In this document: piece by piece, positions 30,921 through 40,810 of the stretch | Layout: each line of letters opens with the position of its first letter | Numbering within the stretch: the stretch's first letter is position 1 | DNA from: an uncultured Clostridia bacterium | GTDB lineage: Bacteria > Bacillota > Clostridia > Christensenellales > CAG-138 | DNA: 49,417 nt | Direction: 5' to 3' | Assembly (NCBI GenBank): GCA_946411635.1 | Contig: CAMKES010000015.1 | Location: 1 to 49,417, forward strand | The notes under the pieces: generated by a model | What the model was told of the DNA's origin: nothing | The model's input: the letters and a program-made list of their open reading frames with translations, nothing else | Database searches by the model: none | Program-made: the position numbers and the translations under genes

Positions 30921-31475
30921 ATGAAACCGGTCGTCCATATTTTCGGCGCTTCCGGCTCCGGAACCACCACGCTTGCAAAAGCCGTTTCGCAAAGGAACGG
31001 CTTTTTCCTGTCGGACACGGATGACTATCTCTGGGCGCCGACCGATCCGCCGTTTACGACGAAGCGCGGGATCCCGGAACGCGTCCGGCTGATGCGCCGG
31101 GACGTCGACGCCGCGAAGACAGGCGTCGTGATCTCCGGCTCGCTGATCGGATGGGGCGATCCGCTGATCCCCTGCTTTACGCTTGCCGTGCGGCTGCACG
31201 TTCCGCGGGAGATCCGTCTGAAGCGGCTGCGCGATCGCGAATCCGCGCGCTTCGGCGACCGGATCCTGCCCGGCGGGGATATGTTTGAAACGCATCGCGC
31301 GTTTCTGGAATGGGCGGCCGCCTACGACGACAACACCGTCATCCGCTGTCAGAAGAACCACGACGCCTGGCAGAAAACGCTGCCCTGCCCTGTGCTCGGG
31401 CTCGACGGTACGCTGCCGGTCGACACGCTGGTCGACGCCGTGCTTTCAGAATTGAACAAAGGAGCCGTCGTGTGA
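30921..31475 (+). CDS. P-loop NTPase-like protein lacking Walker lysine
   Basis: 184 residues, starting 1 nt after mgtE, so probably co-expressed. VHIFGASGSGTTTLAKAV is a P-loop in which the usual lysine is threonine, as seen in an adenylate-kinase-like family with GASGxGTTT. A basic LID-like region (HVPREIRLKRLRDRE) follows. The substrate is unknown. Its link to mgtE may only be transcriptional. Confidence 0.78.
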   Translation: MKPVVHIFGASGSGTTTLAKAVSQRNGFFLSDTDDYLWAPTDPPFTTKRGIPERVRLMRRDVDAAKTGVVISGSLIGWGDPLIPCFTLAVRLHVPREIRLKRLRDRESARFGDRILPGGDMFETHRAFLEWAAAYDDNTVIRCQKNHDAWQKTLPCPVLGLDGTLPVDTLVDAVLSELNKGAVV

Positions 31476-31487
31476 CGGCTCCTTTTT
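31459..31487 (+). terminator. mgtE operon terminator
   Basis: AAAGGAGCCGTC pairs with GACGGCTCCTTT around GTGT, with TTTTTC after. It overlaps the end of the P-loop gene and its stop codon. Confidence 0.88.
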
Positions 31488-31566
31488 CATACCGCATCGC
31501 CGCCTTCGGCGGATCGCGCGCTTCCCGCGCGTACCGGGCTTTTCCCTGATGGGAAGCCTTATCGGA

Positions 31567-31604
31567 AAGAAAAAAGCCTGCCGGTTGCCCGACAGGCTTT
31601 TGTG
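31567..31604 (-). terminator. terminator of the S10-spc-alpha operon
   Basis: AAAAAAGCCTG pairs with CAGGCTTTT around CCGGTTGCCCGA, with T runs on both strands. It lies just past the rplQ stop and can end transcription from either side. Confidence 0.85.
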
Positions 31605-31611
31605 ATGCTGC

Positions 31612-32118
31612 TTAGACAAGCTCCAGAACGACCATTTCGGCTGCGTCGCCGCGGCGCGGTCCGAGCTTGGTGATGCGGGTGTAGCCGCCCTTCTTGCCTT
31701 CCTTGGCGCGTGCGTCGTACTTCGGCGCGATCTCACGGAACAGCTTCTCCACGACGGGATGACGGTTGTCCTTGGTGCGCTCTTTGTACTCGCTCTTGCT
31801 CTCGCCCTCTTTCTTGGGCTCCGGAATGTCGTACAGATAGGACATGATCTGACGGCGCGCATGCAGCTTGCTGGGAAGATCCTGCTGACGCTCGACCTTG
31901 ATGATCTGGCCTTTCTCGTTGTACGTTTCCTTCTCGACGGTCTCGCTGTTCTCGTACTCGTTCACGGCAAGCGTGATGAGCTTTTCGGCAATGCTGCGAA
32001 TTTCCTTCGCGCGCGTTTCGGTCGTGATGATCTTGCCGTTCCAGAGAAGCGCCGTGGTCTGATTTCTGAGCAATGCAACACGCTGGTCAGAGGGTTTCCC
32101 CAATTTACGGTTTGCCAT
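31612..32118 (-). CDS. rplQ: ribosomal protein L17
   Basis: 168 residues, about 48 longer than the Bacillus protein. The core is normal ([43 protein letters not shown]). The extra length is two insertions, near residues 51-84 and 97-119, both charged. L17 lines the exit tunnel region of the large subunit. It is the last gene of the operon, 12 nt after rpoA. Confidence 0.97.
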   Translation of the reverse strand: MANRKLGKPSDQRVALLRNQTTALLWNGKIITTETRAKEIRSIAEKLITLAVNEYENSETVEKETYNEKGQIIKVERQQDLPSKLHARRQIMSYLYDIPEPKKEGESKSEYKERTKDNRHPVVEKLFREIAPKYDARAKEGKKGGYTRITKLGPRRGDAAEMVVLELV

Positions 32119-32130
32119 TGTGCTTCCTCC

Positions 32131-33072
32131 TTAATCTTCGTTCGTGCGCAGGGACAGGCCCAACTGCGCCAATTTCTGCTGTACTTCCTCGAGAGATTTG
32201 CGTCCCAGATTGCGAACCTTCATCATCTCGTCCTCGTCACGCTGCACCAGTTCCTCGACGGTGTTGATGCCGGCGCGCTTGAGACAGTTGTAGGAGCGGA
32301 CCGAAAGGTCGAGGTCTTCGATGTTCATTTCGAGGATCTTTTCTTTCTTTTTGTCGTCCTTCTCCTTCAGGATCTCGACGTCCTGCACGTGGTCCGTCAG
32401 GTTGATGAACAGGAGCAGGTGCTCGGTCAGGATCTTCGCCGCGAGCGACGCCGCTTCCTGCGGCTCGATGCTGCCGTCCGTCCACAGCTCAAGGGTGAGC
32501 TTGTCGAAGTCCGTGATCTGGCCGACGCGCGTGTTCTCGACCGTGAAGTTGACCTTGGTGATCGGGGTGAAGATGGAGTCGACTGCGATCTCGCCGATGG
32601 GCATGTCGGGCCGCTTGTTGCGGTCGGACACAACGTACCCTCTGCCGTGATCCAGCATGATCTCCATATGGAGACGGCCGTTCGCGTCAAGCGTCGCAAG
32701 GTGCAGGTCGGGGTTGATGATCTCGACTTCCGCATCGGGAAGGATATCGCCCGCCTTGACTTCGCAGGGACCGATCGCGTCGATGATGACCTTCTTCGGT
32801 TCCTCGGAGTGCAGCTTGCAGATGAGCTGCTTGAGGTTCAGGATGATCTCGGTAACGTCTTCCTTGACGCCTTCGATCGTAGAGAACTCATGCAGAACTC
32901 CGTCAATGCGAATGGACGTTGCAGCAACACCGGGAAGACTGCTTAACAAAACTCGACGCATCGAGTTGCCCAACGTGGTGCCGAATCCGCGCTCCAGCGG
33001 CTCGACTACGAACTTGCCGTAGTTCTGAGTGCTTTCCACGCAATCGAGTCTGGGCTTTTCCATTTCTATCAT
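32131..33072 (-). CDS. rpoA: RNA polymerase alpha subunit
   Basis: 313 residues. The N-terminal domain ([20 protein letters not shown]) forms the dimer that starts polymerase assembly; the C-terminal helix-hairpin-helix domain (about 245-310: [37 protein letters not shown]) binds UP elements and activators. Length is normal. It lies between rpsD and rplQ in the alpha operon, 47 nt after rpsD. Confidence 0.98.
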   Translation of the reverse strand: MIEMEKPRLDCVESTQNYGKFVVEPLERGFGTTLGNSMRRVLLSSLPGVAATSIRIDGVLHEFSTIEGVKEDVTEIILNLKQLICKLHSEEPKKVIIDAIGPCEVKAGDILPDAEVEIINPDLHLATLDANGRLHMEIMLDHGRGYVVSDRNKRPDMPIGEIAVDSIFTPITKVNFTVENTRVGQITDFDKLTLELWTDGSIEPQEAASLAAKILTEHLLLFINLTDHVQDVEILKEKDDKKKEKILEMNIEDLDLSVRSYNCLKRAGINTVEELVQRDEDEMMKVRNLGRKSLEEVQQKLAQLGLSLRTNED

Positions 33073-33119
33073 GTATGTGACCCTCCTTCGGTGATGTCGT
33101 TACGGTTCGCCTATGAGGC

Positions 33120-33746
33120 TTATCTCGAGTAGAACTCGACGATGTTGTGCTCTTCGATCGACAGGTCGATGTCCTCACGCTTCGGAAGCGCAACGACGCG
33201 GCCCTTGAGGTTTTCCGCATCCAGCTCCAGCCACTGCGGGATGGTGCGCTTTGCGCCTTCCTCGCGGAGCGTCTTGAAGAACGGGATCTCGCGGCTCTTT
33301 TCACGGATCGTGATCTCATCGCCGACTTTGACCTGATAGGACGCGATGTCGACCTTCTTGCCGTTCACGAGAACGTGACCGTGGGTGACCATCTGGCGCG
33401 CCATCGGGCGGGATTCGCCGAAGTTCAGCCGGTACGCGACGTTGTCGAGACGGCGCTCGATGAGGGACAGCATGTTCTCACCGGTGACGCCCTTCATGTT
33501 GGTCGCCATGTCGTAATACTTGCGGAACTGGGATTCGAGGATGCCGTATGCGCGGCGGACCTTCTGCTTCTCACGAAGCTGCAGGCCGTACTCGGACTGC
33601 TTCTTTCTGCCCTGTCCGTGCATTCCCGGAGGGGTATGGCGAAGGGTCATCGGGCACTTTTCGGTGTAGCACTTGTCGCCCTTCAGAAACAGCTTGGTGC
33701 CTTCTCTGCGGCACTGTCTGCAAACAGAACCAGTATATCTTGCCAT
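33120..33746 (-). CDS. rpsD: ribosomal protein S4 (zinc-type)
   Basis: 208 residues. Four cysteines (C9, C12, C26, C31) mark the zinc-binding form. [20 protein letters not shown] is the S4 RNA-binding domain. S4 starts small-subunit assembly and in many bacteria represses part of this operon. Spaced 13 nt after rpsK. Confidence 0.98.
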   Translation of the reverse strand: MARYTGSVCRQCRREGTKLFLKGDKCYTEKCPMTLRHTPPGMHGQGRKKQSEYGLQLREKQKVRRAYGILESQFRKYYDMATNMKGVTGENMLSLIERRLDNVAYRLNFGESRPMARQMVTHGHVLVNGKKVDIASYQVKVGDEITIREKSREIPFFKTLREEGAKRTIPQWLELDAENLKGRVVALPKREDIDLSIEEHNIVEFYSR

Positions 33747-33759
33747 GTTGGGATCCTCC

Positions 33760-34164
33760 TTACACTCTTCTGCGCTTCGGCGGACGGCAGCCGTTGTGCG
33801 GGATCGGCGTCACGTCCTTGATGGAGACGATCTGCAGACCTGCGGACTGGAGCGCGCGAATCGCGGACTCACGGCCGGAGCCGGGGCCCTTTACGTAAAC
33901 TTCAACCGTCTTGAGACCATGCTCCATCGCAGCGACTGCCGCCGCTTCGGATGCGACCTGCGCGGCGAACGGCGTGGATTTGCGGGACCCGCGGAAGCCG
34001 TGGGAACCTGCGCTGGACCACGAAATCGCGTTGCCCTGCGTGTCGGTGATGGTCACCAGCGTGTTGTTGAAAGAGGAGCGAATGTGCGCGGCACCGCGCT
34101 CGATGTTCTTCTTTTCACGACGCTTGCGCGTTGTGGCTTTTTTGATCTTCGCTTTTCCTGCCAT
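33760..34164 (-). CDS. rpsK: ribosomal protein S11
   Basis: 134 residues. [40 protein letters not shown] and the C-terminal [13 protein letters not shown] are standard S11, part of the mRNA exit platform with S7. It starts 14 nt after rpsM. Confidence 0.98.
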   Translation of the reverse strand: MAGKAKIKKATTRKRREKKNIERGAAHIRSSFNNTLVTITDTQGNAISWSSAGSHGFRGSRKSTPFAAQVASEAAAVAAMEHGLKTVEVYVKGPGSGRESAIRALQSAGLQIVSIKDVTPIPHNGCRPPKRRRV

Positions 34165-34178
34165 TTTTCAGCTCCTCC

Positions 34179-34547
34179 TTACTTCTTCTTGCCGCCCTGC
34201 GTACGTTTCGGACCCTTGCGGGTACGAGCGTTCTGCTTCGTGGACTGTCCGCGGACGGGCAGGCCCTTGCGGTGACGAACCCCGCGATAACAGCCGATCT
34301 CCACCAGCCGCTTGATGTTCATCGAGGTTTCGCGTCTCAAATCGCCCTCAACCTTCAGATTGTGGTCGATATAATCTCTGATCTTGTTGACATCGCTTTC
34401 TTCGAGGTCGCGTACACGGGTGTCGGGATTGACGCCGGTCTCCGCGAGGATCTTGGAAGCGGTAGTTTGACCGATCCCGTAGATATAGGTCAAGCCGATC
34501 TCGACTCGCTTATCTCTCGGAAGGTCTACGCCAGCAATACGTGCCAT
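34179..34547 (-). CDS. rpsM: ribosomal protein S13
   Basis: 122 residues. [39 protein letters not shown] and the end [15 protein letters not shown] are S13, which contacts the head of the small subunit and the P-site tRNA. It is 101 nt after rpmJ, the largest gap in the operon, and that gap holds a folded element. Confidence 0.98.
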   Translation of the reverse strand: MARIAGVDLPRDKRVEIGLTYIYGIGQTTASKILAETGVNPDTRVRDLEESDVNKIRDYIDHNLKVEGDLRRETSMNIKRLVEIGCYRGVRHRKGLPVRGQSTKQNARTRKGPKRTQGGKKK

Positions 34548-34595
34548 ATCGTTTCTCTACCTCCGTAATAATTTTGAAAAATAGATCTATGTTTG

Positions 34596-34632
34596 CTTGC
34601 GGGTTGCACCTTCGTGCCAGCCGCCCCGCAAG
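34596..34632 (-). promoter_or_regulatory. structured element upstream of rpsM
   Basis: CTTGCGGG (minus, 34625-34632) pairs perfectly with CCCGCAAG (34596-34603); inside, GCAC and GTGC form a second small stem with a GAAG loop. In enteric bacteria the S4 translational operator is located just upstream of rpsM, so the position suggests a similar control. Target and mechanism are inferred. Confidence 0.5.
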
Positions 34633-34648
34633 TTTATTCCTTCCGGGA

Positions 34649-34762
34649 TTAGCCCTGCTTCTGCTTGTGCTTCGGATTCTCGCAAATGATCATGACGCGG
34701 CCCTTGCGCTTGATGATCTTGCACTTTTCGCAAATGGGTTTCACAGACGGTCTGACTTTCAT
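34649..34762 (-). CDS. rpmJ: ribosomal protein L36 (zinc-type)
   Basis: 37 residues, too small for most gene lists. [20 protein letters not shown] and the ending [10 protein letters not shown] are L36; C11, C14, C27 and H32 give the zinc ribbon. Its ATG (34760-34762) follows AAAGGAG, and it lies 33 nt after infA. Confidence 0.97.
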   Translation of the reverse strand: MKVRPSVKPICEKCKIIKRKGRVMIICENPKHKQKQG

Positions 34763-34795
34763 AGTAATACTCCTTTAAAAACTTTTTCTGTCTTC

Positions 34796-35017
34796 TCAGT
34801 TCTTTGCGCGCCACGTGATGCGGCCGCGGGTCAAATCATACATCGAAAGCTCTACGGTGACCTTGTCTCCGGGAAGGATGCGGATGTAATTCATGCGCAG
34901 CTTGCCCGAAATGGTCGCGAGGATCTTATGGTCGTTCGGGAGTTTGACTTCGAACATGGCGTTCGGATACGCTTCCGTCACGACGCCCTCAACTTCAATG
35001 ACATCCTGTTTGGACAA
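34796..35017 (-). CDS. infA: translation initiation factor IF-1
   Basis: 73 residues. [20 protein letters not shown] and RITWRAKN are IF-1, an OB fold that occupies the A site during initiation. It starts 24 nt after the KOW gene. Confidence 0.98.
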   Translation of the reverse strand: MSKQDVIEVEGVVTEAYPNAMFEVKLPNDHKILATISGKLRMNYIRILPGDKVTVELSMYDLTRGRITWRAKN

Positions 35018-35041
35018 TGATATCCCTCCTTTTCGGTTCTT

Positions 35042-35308
35042 TTACGGTTTATTGCGGTACCCCTGCGCGGTCAGGAACTTCCGGAAATCGGCGTCCAGGA
35101 GACGCCCCGAAAGCTCCATCCGCGTTTCGGAAGCCTTCAAAAGGTGCATGCGTTTCTTTTTCTTGGGACGTTCGAGCGTCCGAAGCCGGCCGTCGACGAT
35201 CAGAACGTAGTTCTCATCGATCGCCTCGAGGACCACGAACGCGCGTCCGCTGTCGCGCCCCGCACGGGACAGGACGACGTCGCCCTCCCGGATCGGTTCG
35301 CGCTTCAT
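35042..35308 (-). CDS. KOW-domain L14e-like RNA-binding protein
   Basis: 88 residues. IREGDVVLSRAGRDSGRAFV is a KOW motif and LIVDGRLRTLERPKKKKRMH is the L14e-like extension. The gene is a regular member of this position in Clostridia, between map and infA, and probably binds rRNA. It overlaps map by 4 nt. Confidence 0.88.
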   Translation of the reverse strand: MKREPIREGDVVLSRAGRDSGRAFVVLEAIDENYVLIVDGRLRTLERPKKKKRMHLLKASETRMELSGRLLDADFRKFLTAQGYRNKP

Positions 35309-36063
35309 AGGATCGCCTCCGAACAGGTCAAAAGGATCGGATCGCCGTCGGTGATCGCTACGGAGTTTTCGTAGTGCGCCGAGGGCTTGCCGTCCTGCGT
35401 CGTGACCGTCCAGCCGTCGTCCAGCTGCCAGACCCGCGCCGTTCCGAGGTTGATCATCGGTTCGATCGCGATGGTCATGCCCGCTTCGAGGCGCTGACGC
35501 GATCTCGGCGAGTAGAAGTTCGGAACTTCGGGATCCTCGTGAAGCACCCTGCCCACGCCGTGCCCCACCAGTTCGCGGACGACGCCGTAACCGTGGGATT
35601 CCGCGTGCTTCTGGATCGCTTTCGAAATGTCCGAAATGCGATACCCGACACGGCAGTACTTCAGTCCTTCAAAGAAACATTCGCGTGTGACCCGGACGAG
35701 GTCCATCGTCTCCTGCGCGACGTTCCCGACCGGGAACGTCCGTGCCGCGTCGCCGACGAAGCCGTTGAGCGTTGCGCCGACGTCGCAGCTGACGATGTCG
35801 CCGTCTCTGAGTTTCCGCTTGCCGGGGATCCCGTGAACGACTTCCTCGTTGACCGAGATGCAGACGCTCTTCGGATACCCGTTGTAGTTCAGAAACGTCG
35901 GATATGCGCCCTGACTGCGGATGTATGCATCCGCGATCCGGTCCAGCTCCGCCGTGGTGATGCCGACCCGTACGCTGCTCTCGAGCAGCTTCAGGGTGTC
36001 CTCCACGACCTTGCCCGCCGCGCGCATCCGTTCGATGTCCTGCGCAGATTTGATCGTGATCAT
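35305..36063 (-). CDS. map: type I methionine aminopeptidase
   Basis: 252 residues. Removes the initiator methionine from new proteins. Metal-ligand context is complete: GDIVSCDVGATLNGFVGDAA, ELVGHGVGRVLHEDP, MTIAIEPMIN and YENSVAIT. There is no N-terminal zinc extension, as expected for type Ia. It overlaps adk and the KOW gene by 4 nt each. Confidence 0.97.
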   Translation of the reverse strand: MITIKSAQDIERMRAAGKVVEDTLKLLESSVRVGITTAELDRIADAYIRSQGAYPTFLNYNGYPKSVCISVNEEVVHGIPGKRKLRDGDIVSCDVGATLNGFVGDAARTFPVGNVAQETMDLVRVTRECFFEGLKYCRVGYRISDISKAIQKHAESHGYGVVRELVGHGVGRVLHEDPEVPNFYSPRSRQRLEAGMTIAIEPMINLGTARVWQLDDGWTVTTQDGKPSAHYENSVAITDGDPILLTCSEAIL

Positions 36064-36680
36064 GCGCCGAGCCCTTTCAGAATGCTTTCCGTCACCGTGT
36101 CGACGTCAGCGTCGCCGTTTACGGTGAACAGTTTTCCCTTCGCCTCATAGAAGGCGATCAGGGGCGCCGTCTTTTCCGTATAGACCTTCAGGCGGTTTGC
36201 GACCGTTTCTTCACGGTCGTCGTCACGCTGATACAGAGTGCCGCCGCATTTTCTGCAGGTCGGTTCCGAATGCGTCGTGACGTGATATGCGGCGCCGCAG
36301 CCGGGGCACATTCTGCGCCCGCTGATTCTTGCGACCAGCCGCTCGCTCGGAACGTCGATGTTGACCGCAAAGTCAACGTCCGTTGCCTCCGCAAGCGCTT
36401 CCGCCTGCACGACCGTTCTCGGAAAACCGTCCAGAAGGAAACCGTTTCTGCAGTCCTCCCGGGTGATCCGCTCCTTGACCATGTCGATGATGACGCTGTC
36501 CGGAACGAGTTCGCCGCGGTCGATGTACGCCTTTGCCGCCGCACCCAGCGGAGTGGCATTGCGGATCTCCGCCCGGAGCATATCGCCCGTCGAAAGATGC
36601 GCGATCTCGAACCGCTCCGCAATGCGCTCTGCCTGTGTGCCTTTACCCGCACCCGGCGGGCCTAAGAAGATCAGTTTCAT
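36060..36680 (-). CDS. adk: adenylate kinase (zinc LID)
   Basis: 206 residues. AMP + ATP to 2 ADP, in the cytosol. P-loop GPPGAGKGT (7-15), AMP-binding LSTGDMLRAEI and FLLDGFPRTV, and a LID with four cysteines (C125, C128, C142, C145) that bind zinc, typical of Bacillota. It lies 5 nt after secY. Confidence 0.98.
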   Translation of the reverse strand: MKLIFLGPPGAGKGTQAERIAERFEIAHLSTGDMLRAEIRNATPLGAAAKAYIDRGELVPDSVIIDMVKERITREDCRNGFLLDGFPRTVVQAEALAEATDVDFAVNIDVPSERLVARISGRRMCPGCGAAYHVTTHSEPTCRKCGGTLYQRDDDREETVANRLKVYTEKTAPLIAFYEAKGKLFTVNGDADVDTVTESILKGLGA

Positions 36681-36685
36681 ATCGG

Positions 36686-38071
36686 TTAATTCAGGAATCC
36701 CTTGTAGTGACGCATGAGCATCTGGGATTCGAGTTGTTCCGTCGTCTCCAGCGCGACGCTGACCATGATCAGAACGGAGGTCGCACCAAACATATTGGTG
36801 ATGTCCAGCATGTTCAGAATGATCGTCGGCACGATGGCGATGATCGCGAGGAACAGGGATCCGAACAGCGTGAGGCGGTTCGAGATCTTACCGAGATATT
36901 CGCCCGTCGGCTTGCCCGGACGGATGCCGGGGATAAAGCCGCCGTTCTGCTGCAGGTTCTTCGACATCTCGGCCGGATTGAACGTGATCGAGGTGTAGAA
37001 GTAACCGAACGCGATGATCAGCAGGAAGTAAACGACGTAGTACACGAACGGCGCGAACTGGATACCGACCAGTTGTGCGTCCGCACGCGGGACCACGCTG
37101 GTCTTCAGGTAGCCGACACCGTCGACCCAGACCTGGGGTCTGGAGATCATCCAGCGATTCCAGAAGTTCGTGAAACCGCTGCCCGGCTTGAAGAACTGCA
37201 TGATCATTTCGGGGAACTGCATGATCGTCATGGCGAAGATCAGGGGCAGAACGCCGTTCGCATTCGCCTTCATGGGCAGATGCGTGTTCTGACCGCCGTA
37301 CATCTTGCGTCCGACGACGCGCTTTGCGTACTGCACCGGGATCTTGCGCACTGCCTTGTCGATATACACGACGAAGGTGATCAGCGCGAGGATCACGACG
37401 ATGGTGATGAGAAGGGTCACCCAGGTCATCACGGAACCCGGCGCCGCCTTGATGGCGTTGATGCGCTGGCTGATGAAGTCCGGCACGCGGGACACGATCG
37501 ATGCAAAGATCAGCATGGAAATACCGTTGCCGATGCCCTTCTCGGTGATGCGCTCACCGAGCCACATCAGGAACGCGGTACCCGCAGCCGCGCAGATCGC
37601 GATGATCGCAAGACGCAGGACGAACGCGCCGCCCGTTCCGGACACGATCCGCTGACCGCTTTCCAGAACGCCGTTGTACGACATGACGATGCCGATCGCC
37701 TGAACGACTGCGAGGCCGACGCCCGCATAGCGGGTGATGCGCTCGATCTTCTGACGGCCGTCCTCTTCCTTGCTCATCCGTTCGAGAGCGGGGATCGCGA
37801 TCGTCAGGAGCTGCAGGATAATGGACGCCGTGATGTAAGGCGAAATACCCATTGCAAAGATCGTGAACTGCGAGAACGCAGAACCCGACATGAGGCTCAT
37901 GAAGTCGGACATCGCGCTGAGCTGGCTCGTCGCCTCTTTCCACGCGCCGAGGTTCACGCCGGGGATCGGGATCGCGCTGCCGAGACGGTAGACCACGATC
38001 AGAAGAACCGTGTACAGGATCTTCTTTCTGAGGTCCTTGATCTTGAACGCGTTGATGAATGTGCTGAACAT
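36686..38071 (-). CDS. secY: protein translocase subunit SecY
   Basis: 461 residues with about ten membrane helices. LYTVLLIVVYRLGSAIPIPG opens the protein, and ITASIILQLLTIAIPALER is the second signature. SecY forms the membrane channel with SecE and SecG. Overlaps rplO by one base. Confidence 0.98.
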   Translation of the reverse strand: MFSTFINAFKIKDLRKKILYTVLLIVVYRLGSAIPIPGVNLGAWKEATSQLSAMSDFMSLMSGSAFSQFTIFAMGISPYITASIILQLLTIAIPALERMSKEEDGRQKIERITRYAGVGLAVVQAIGIVMSYNGVLESGQRIVSGTGGAFVLRLAIIAICAAAGTAFLMWLGERITEKGIGNGISMLIFASIVSRVPDFISQRINAIKAAPGSVMTWVTLLITIVVILALITFVVYIDKAVRKIPVQYAKRVVGRKMYGGQNTHLPMKANANGVLPLIFAMTIMQFPEMIMQFFKPGSGFTNFWNRWMISRPQVWVDGVGYLKTSVVPRADAQLVGIQFAPFVYYVVYFLLIIAFGYFYTSITFNPAEMSKNLQQNGGFIPGIRPGKPTGEYLGKISNRLTLFGSLFLAIIAIVPTIILNMLDITNMFGATSVLIMVSVALETTEQLESQMLMRHYKGFLN

Positions 38072-38511
38072 CAGATCACCTCAACGTTTCCGCCTGCGTT
38101 CTTGATCGCTTCCTCTGCGGATTTCGAGAACTTGGCCGCTTTGACGGTGAGCTTCTTGGTGAGCTCGCCGTTGCCGAGGACCTTCAGGCCGTCCTTTTCA
38201 AGCTTACCGATGACGCCGAGCTCCTTGAGGAGTTCGCCGGTAACCTCGGTGCCGTCCTCCAACCCATTCAGGTCGGAAATGTTGATGATCGTGTATTCCT
38301 TCGCAAAGTGATTGTAGAAGCCGCGCTTCGGGAGACGACGCGCCAGAGGCATCTGGCCGCCTTCAAATCCGTTCTTCTTTGCGCCGCTGCGGGCTTTCTG
38401 GCCCTTATGACCCTTTGCAGAGGTCTTGCCGATGCCGGAACCGGTGCCGCGGCCCAAACGTTTCGGGCTCTGCTTTGCGCCTTCCGCCGGTCTCAATTCA
38501 TGGATCTTCAT
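38071..38511 (-). CDS. rplO: ribosomal protein L15
   Basis: 146 residues. [35 protein letters not shown] and [18 protein letters not shown] are L15, a late-assembling large-subunit protein. 15 nt after rpmD. Confidence 0.98.
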   Translation of the reverse strand: MKIHELRPAEGAKQSPKRLGRGTGSGIGKTSAKGHKGQKARSGAKKNGFEGGQMPLARRLPKRGFYNHFAKEYTIINISDLNGLEDGTEVTGELLKELGVIGKLEKDGLKVLGNGELTKKLTVKAAKFSKSAEEAIKNAGGNVEVI

Positions 38512-38526
38512 ACGTTGACCCTCCTA

Positions 38527-38709
38527 TTATGCTTCTTCGACTTCTTCGACCTTGACAAGGTGCTTGACCTTGAAGATCTGACCGCGGATGCAGGCGTTGT
38601 CCGGCTTCACGACGGTCTGATTGAGCTTGTGCAGACCGAGCGCCTTGACCGTGTCCTGCTGATCGCGCAGGCTGGAAATCGGGCTCTTGACCAAAGTAAC
38701 TTTCAACAT
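38527..38709 (-). CDS. rpmD: ribosomal protein L30
   Basis: 60 residues. [20 protein letters not shown] and [16 protein letters not shown] are the L30 family. It ends in an acidic VEEVEEA. 13 nt after rpsE. Confidence 0.97.
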   Translation of the reverse strand: MLKVTLVKSPISSLRDQQDTVKALGLHKLNQTVVKPDNACIRGQIFKVKHLVKVEEVEEA

Positions 38710-38722
38710 TGCTTTGCCCTCC

Positions 38723-39238
38723 TCAGTTCAGGATCTCGTCCACGGTCTTGCCGCGGAGCGCAGCGATCTGTTCTGCGGTACGGAGCTGAGCAAGTCCGTT
38801 GAGCGTCGCCTTGACGCAGTTCGACGGATTGTTGGAGCCGTAGGACTTCGTGCGGATGTCACGGATGCCTGCCGCCTCGAGGACTGCACGCGCGGGACCG
38901 CCCGCGATAACGCCGGTACCTTCTTCAGCGGGGAGCAGACGGACGTGACCCTTGCCGTACTTGCCTTCCACCTGATGCGGGATCGTCGTGCCGACGACCG
39001 GAACCTCGATCATGTGGCGCTTCGCATCCTCGATGCCCTTGCGGACCGCCTCGGGGATCTCGACTGCCTTGCCGAGGCCGACGCCGACCTTGCCGTTCTC
39101 GTTGCCGACGACCATCAGCGCGGTGAAGCGGAAATTCTTACCGCCCTTGACGACCTTGGCAACACGGTTGATCGCTACGAGTCTTTCTTTGAATTCGGGA
39201 ACTTCCTTCTCGAACTTTCTTTCTCTGTCGTTTCTCAT
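38723..39238 (-). CDS. rpsE: ribosomal protein S5
   Basis: 171 residues. [20 protein letters not shown] is the double-stranded RNA-binding part and [20 protein letters not shown] the C-terminal domain. S5 helps decoding accuracy and mRNA unwinding. 13 nt after rplR. Confidence 0.98.
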   Translation of the reverse strand: MRNDRERKFEKEVPEFKERLVAINRVAKVVKGGKNFRFTALMVVGNENGKVGVGLGKAVEIPEAVRKGIEDAKRHMIEVPVVGTTIPHQVEGKYGKGHVRLLPAEEGTGVIAGGPARAVLEAAGIRDIRTKSYGSNNPSNCVKATLNGLAQLRTAEQIAALRGKTVDEILN

Positions 39239-39251
39239 TTCGTTTCCTCCC

Positions 39252-39620
39252 TCAGAAGTCCAGGCCGGCTTCTCTCGCGCCCTCGGCCAGAGCCGCGACG
39301 CGACCGGTGTACAGATAACCGCCGCGGTCGAAAACGACCTTCTTCACGCCCTTCTCGAGCGCGCGCTCTCCGACGAGTTTCCCGACGAGCTTTGCAGCTT
39401 CCTTCTTGTCCTTGCCTTCGAGCTGACCCTTGATCTCTGCATCCAGAGTAGAAGCAGCAACCAGAGTGTTACCGTCGACGTCGTTGATGATCTGCGCATA
39501 GATGTGGTTGGTGCTGCGGTAGACGTTCAGTCTCGGACGCTCGCACGTACCGTTCAGATTTCTGCGCTGACGATGGTGACGCGCCTTGCGAACAGAATTC
39601 TTATCGATCTTAGAAAACAT
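39252..39620 (-). CDS. rplR: ribosomal protein L18
   Basis: 122 residues. [20 protein letters not shown] and [13 protein letters not shown] are L18, which binds 5S rRNA with L5. Starts 21 nt after rplF. Confidence 0.98.
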   Translation of the reverse strand: MFSKIDKNSVRKARHHRQRRNLNGTCERPRLNVYRSTNHIYAQIINDVDGNTLVAASTLDAEIKGQLEGKDKKEAAKLVGKLVGERALEKGVKKVVFDRGGYLYTGRVAALAEGAREAGLDF

Positions 39621-39641
39621 TCTACGTTACTCCTTTCTACC

Positions 39642-40181
39642 TTACTTGCCGGTCTTGCCTTCCTTGCGGCGGACAAATTCGCCTTCGTAACGGATGCCCT
39701 TGCCCTTGTAGGGTTCCGGCTCGCGCGTCTTGCGAATGTCTGCGGCAATCTGGCCGACCTTCTGCTTGTCGATGCCCTTCACCGTGATCTTGGTGGGTGC
39801 GGGCGTTTCAAATTCGATACCGTCCATCTTCGGGAATCTGACCGGATGGCTGTAACCGACGTTCAGAACGAGGTCCTTGCCGTCCATCTGCGCTCTGTAA
39901 CCGGTACCGACGATCTCGAGCTTCTTTTCAAAGCCGGTCGAAACGCCGACGACCATGTTGTTGATGAGCGAGCGGGTCAGTCCGTGCAGTGCGCGGTGCT
40001 GCTTGTCGTCGCTGGGACGCTTTACGGTGAGAACACCGTTGTCCTGCTCCAGGATCATCTCAGGCGAAACACGCTGCGTGAGCTCTCCCTTGGGGCCTTT
40101 CACGGTCACGACATTGTGTTCGTCAACCGTGATTGTCACTCCGGATGCAATGTGCACCGGAAGTTTTCCGATTCGAGACAT
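39642..40181 (-). CDS. rplF: ribosomal protein L6
   Basis: 179 residues, two repeated domains. [20 protein letters not shown] and [20 protein letters not shown] are L6, near the factor-binding site. 19 nt after rpsH. Confidence 0.98.
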   Translation of the reverse strand: MSRIGKLPVHIASGVTITVDEHNVVTVKGPKGELTQRVSPEMILEQDNGVLTVKRPSDDKQHRALHGLTRSLINNMVVGVSTGFEKKLEIVGTGYRAQMDGKDLVLNVGYSHPVRFPKMDGIEFETPAPTKITVKGIDKQKVGQIAADIRKTREPEPYKGKGIRYEGEFVRRKEGKTGK

Positions 40182-40200
40182 TGTTTTTCCTCCTGTGTTA

Positions 40201-40593
40201 TTACCAGACGTACGCGAGCACTTCGCCGCCGACGCCGAGCTTTCTTGCCTCGCGGTCGGTCATCACGCCGCGAGAGGTGGACAGGATCGCGATGCCGAGG
40301 CCGCCGAGGACCTTCGGGATCTCGTCCTTGCGGGCATACACGCGCAGACCCGGACGGGAGATGCGCTTGATGCCGACGATGACGCGCTGCTTGTTGGGGC
40401 CGTACTTGAGCTTGATGCGGATCGTCTTGACGATGCCGTCCTCAACGATCTCGTAGCTCTTGATGTAGCCTTCTTCCACAAGGATCTCCGCGATCGCCTT
40501 TTTGATCGAGGAAGCGGGGACGTCGACCGTCTCGTGCTTCGCGACCAGCGCGTTGCGGATTCTGGTAAGCATATCTGCAATAGTATCTGTCAT
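40201..40593 (-). CDS. rpsH: ribosomal protein S8
   Basis: 130 residues from ATG 40591-40593 after GGAGGAAA; the longer frame into the rpsN gap is rejected. [20 protein letters not shown] and [20 protein letters not shown] are S8, which binds 16S helix 21 and can repress the spc genes in enteric bacteria. 16 nt after rpsN. Confidence 0.98.
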   Translation of the reverse strand: MTDTIADMLTRIRNALVAKHETVDVPASSIKKAIAEILVEEGYIKSYEIVEDGIVKTIRIKLKYGPNKQRVIVGIKRISRPGLRVYARKDEIPKVLGGLGIAILSTSRGVMTDREARKLGVGGEVLAYVW

Positions 40594-40609
40594 TGTGGTT
40601 TCCTCCTGA

Positions 40610-40795
40610 TTACCAGCTTGCCTTGCGGACGCCGGGGATGTTGCCCTTGTATGCTTCTTCACGGAAGCAGACGCGGCAGATGCCGTACTTGCGAAGAACC
40701 GCGTGCGGACGACCGCAGATACGGCAACGGGTGTAAGCGCGGGTCGAGAACTTGGGCTCTCTCTGCTGCTTCAGCTTCATGGATGTCTTTGCCAT
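40610..40795 (-). CDS. rpsN: ribosomal protein S14 type Z
   Basis: 61 residues, the short zinc-binding form with C24, C27, C40, C43 in [20 protein letters not shown]. Typical of Bacillota; some carry a second zinc-free copy elsewhere for zinc shortage. 15 nt after rplE. Confidence 0.98.
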   Translation of the reverse strand: MAKTSMKLKQQREPKFSTRAYTRCRICGRPHAVLRKYGICRVCFREEAYKGNIPGVRKASW

Positions 40796-40810
40796 AGTGG
40801 TTCCTCCTTC

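Noticed and set aside
36533..38311. 592-codon plus-strand frame opposite secY and adk
   Set aside because: Shadow of conserved genes; low-complexity composition and no start signal.
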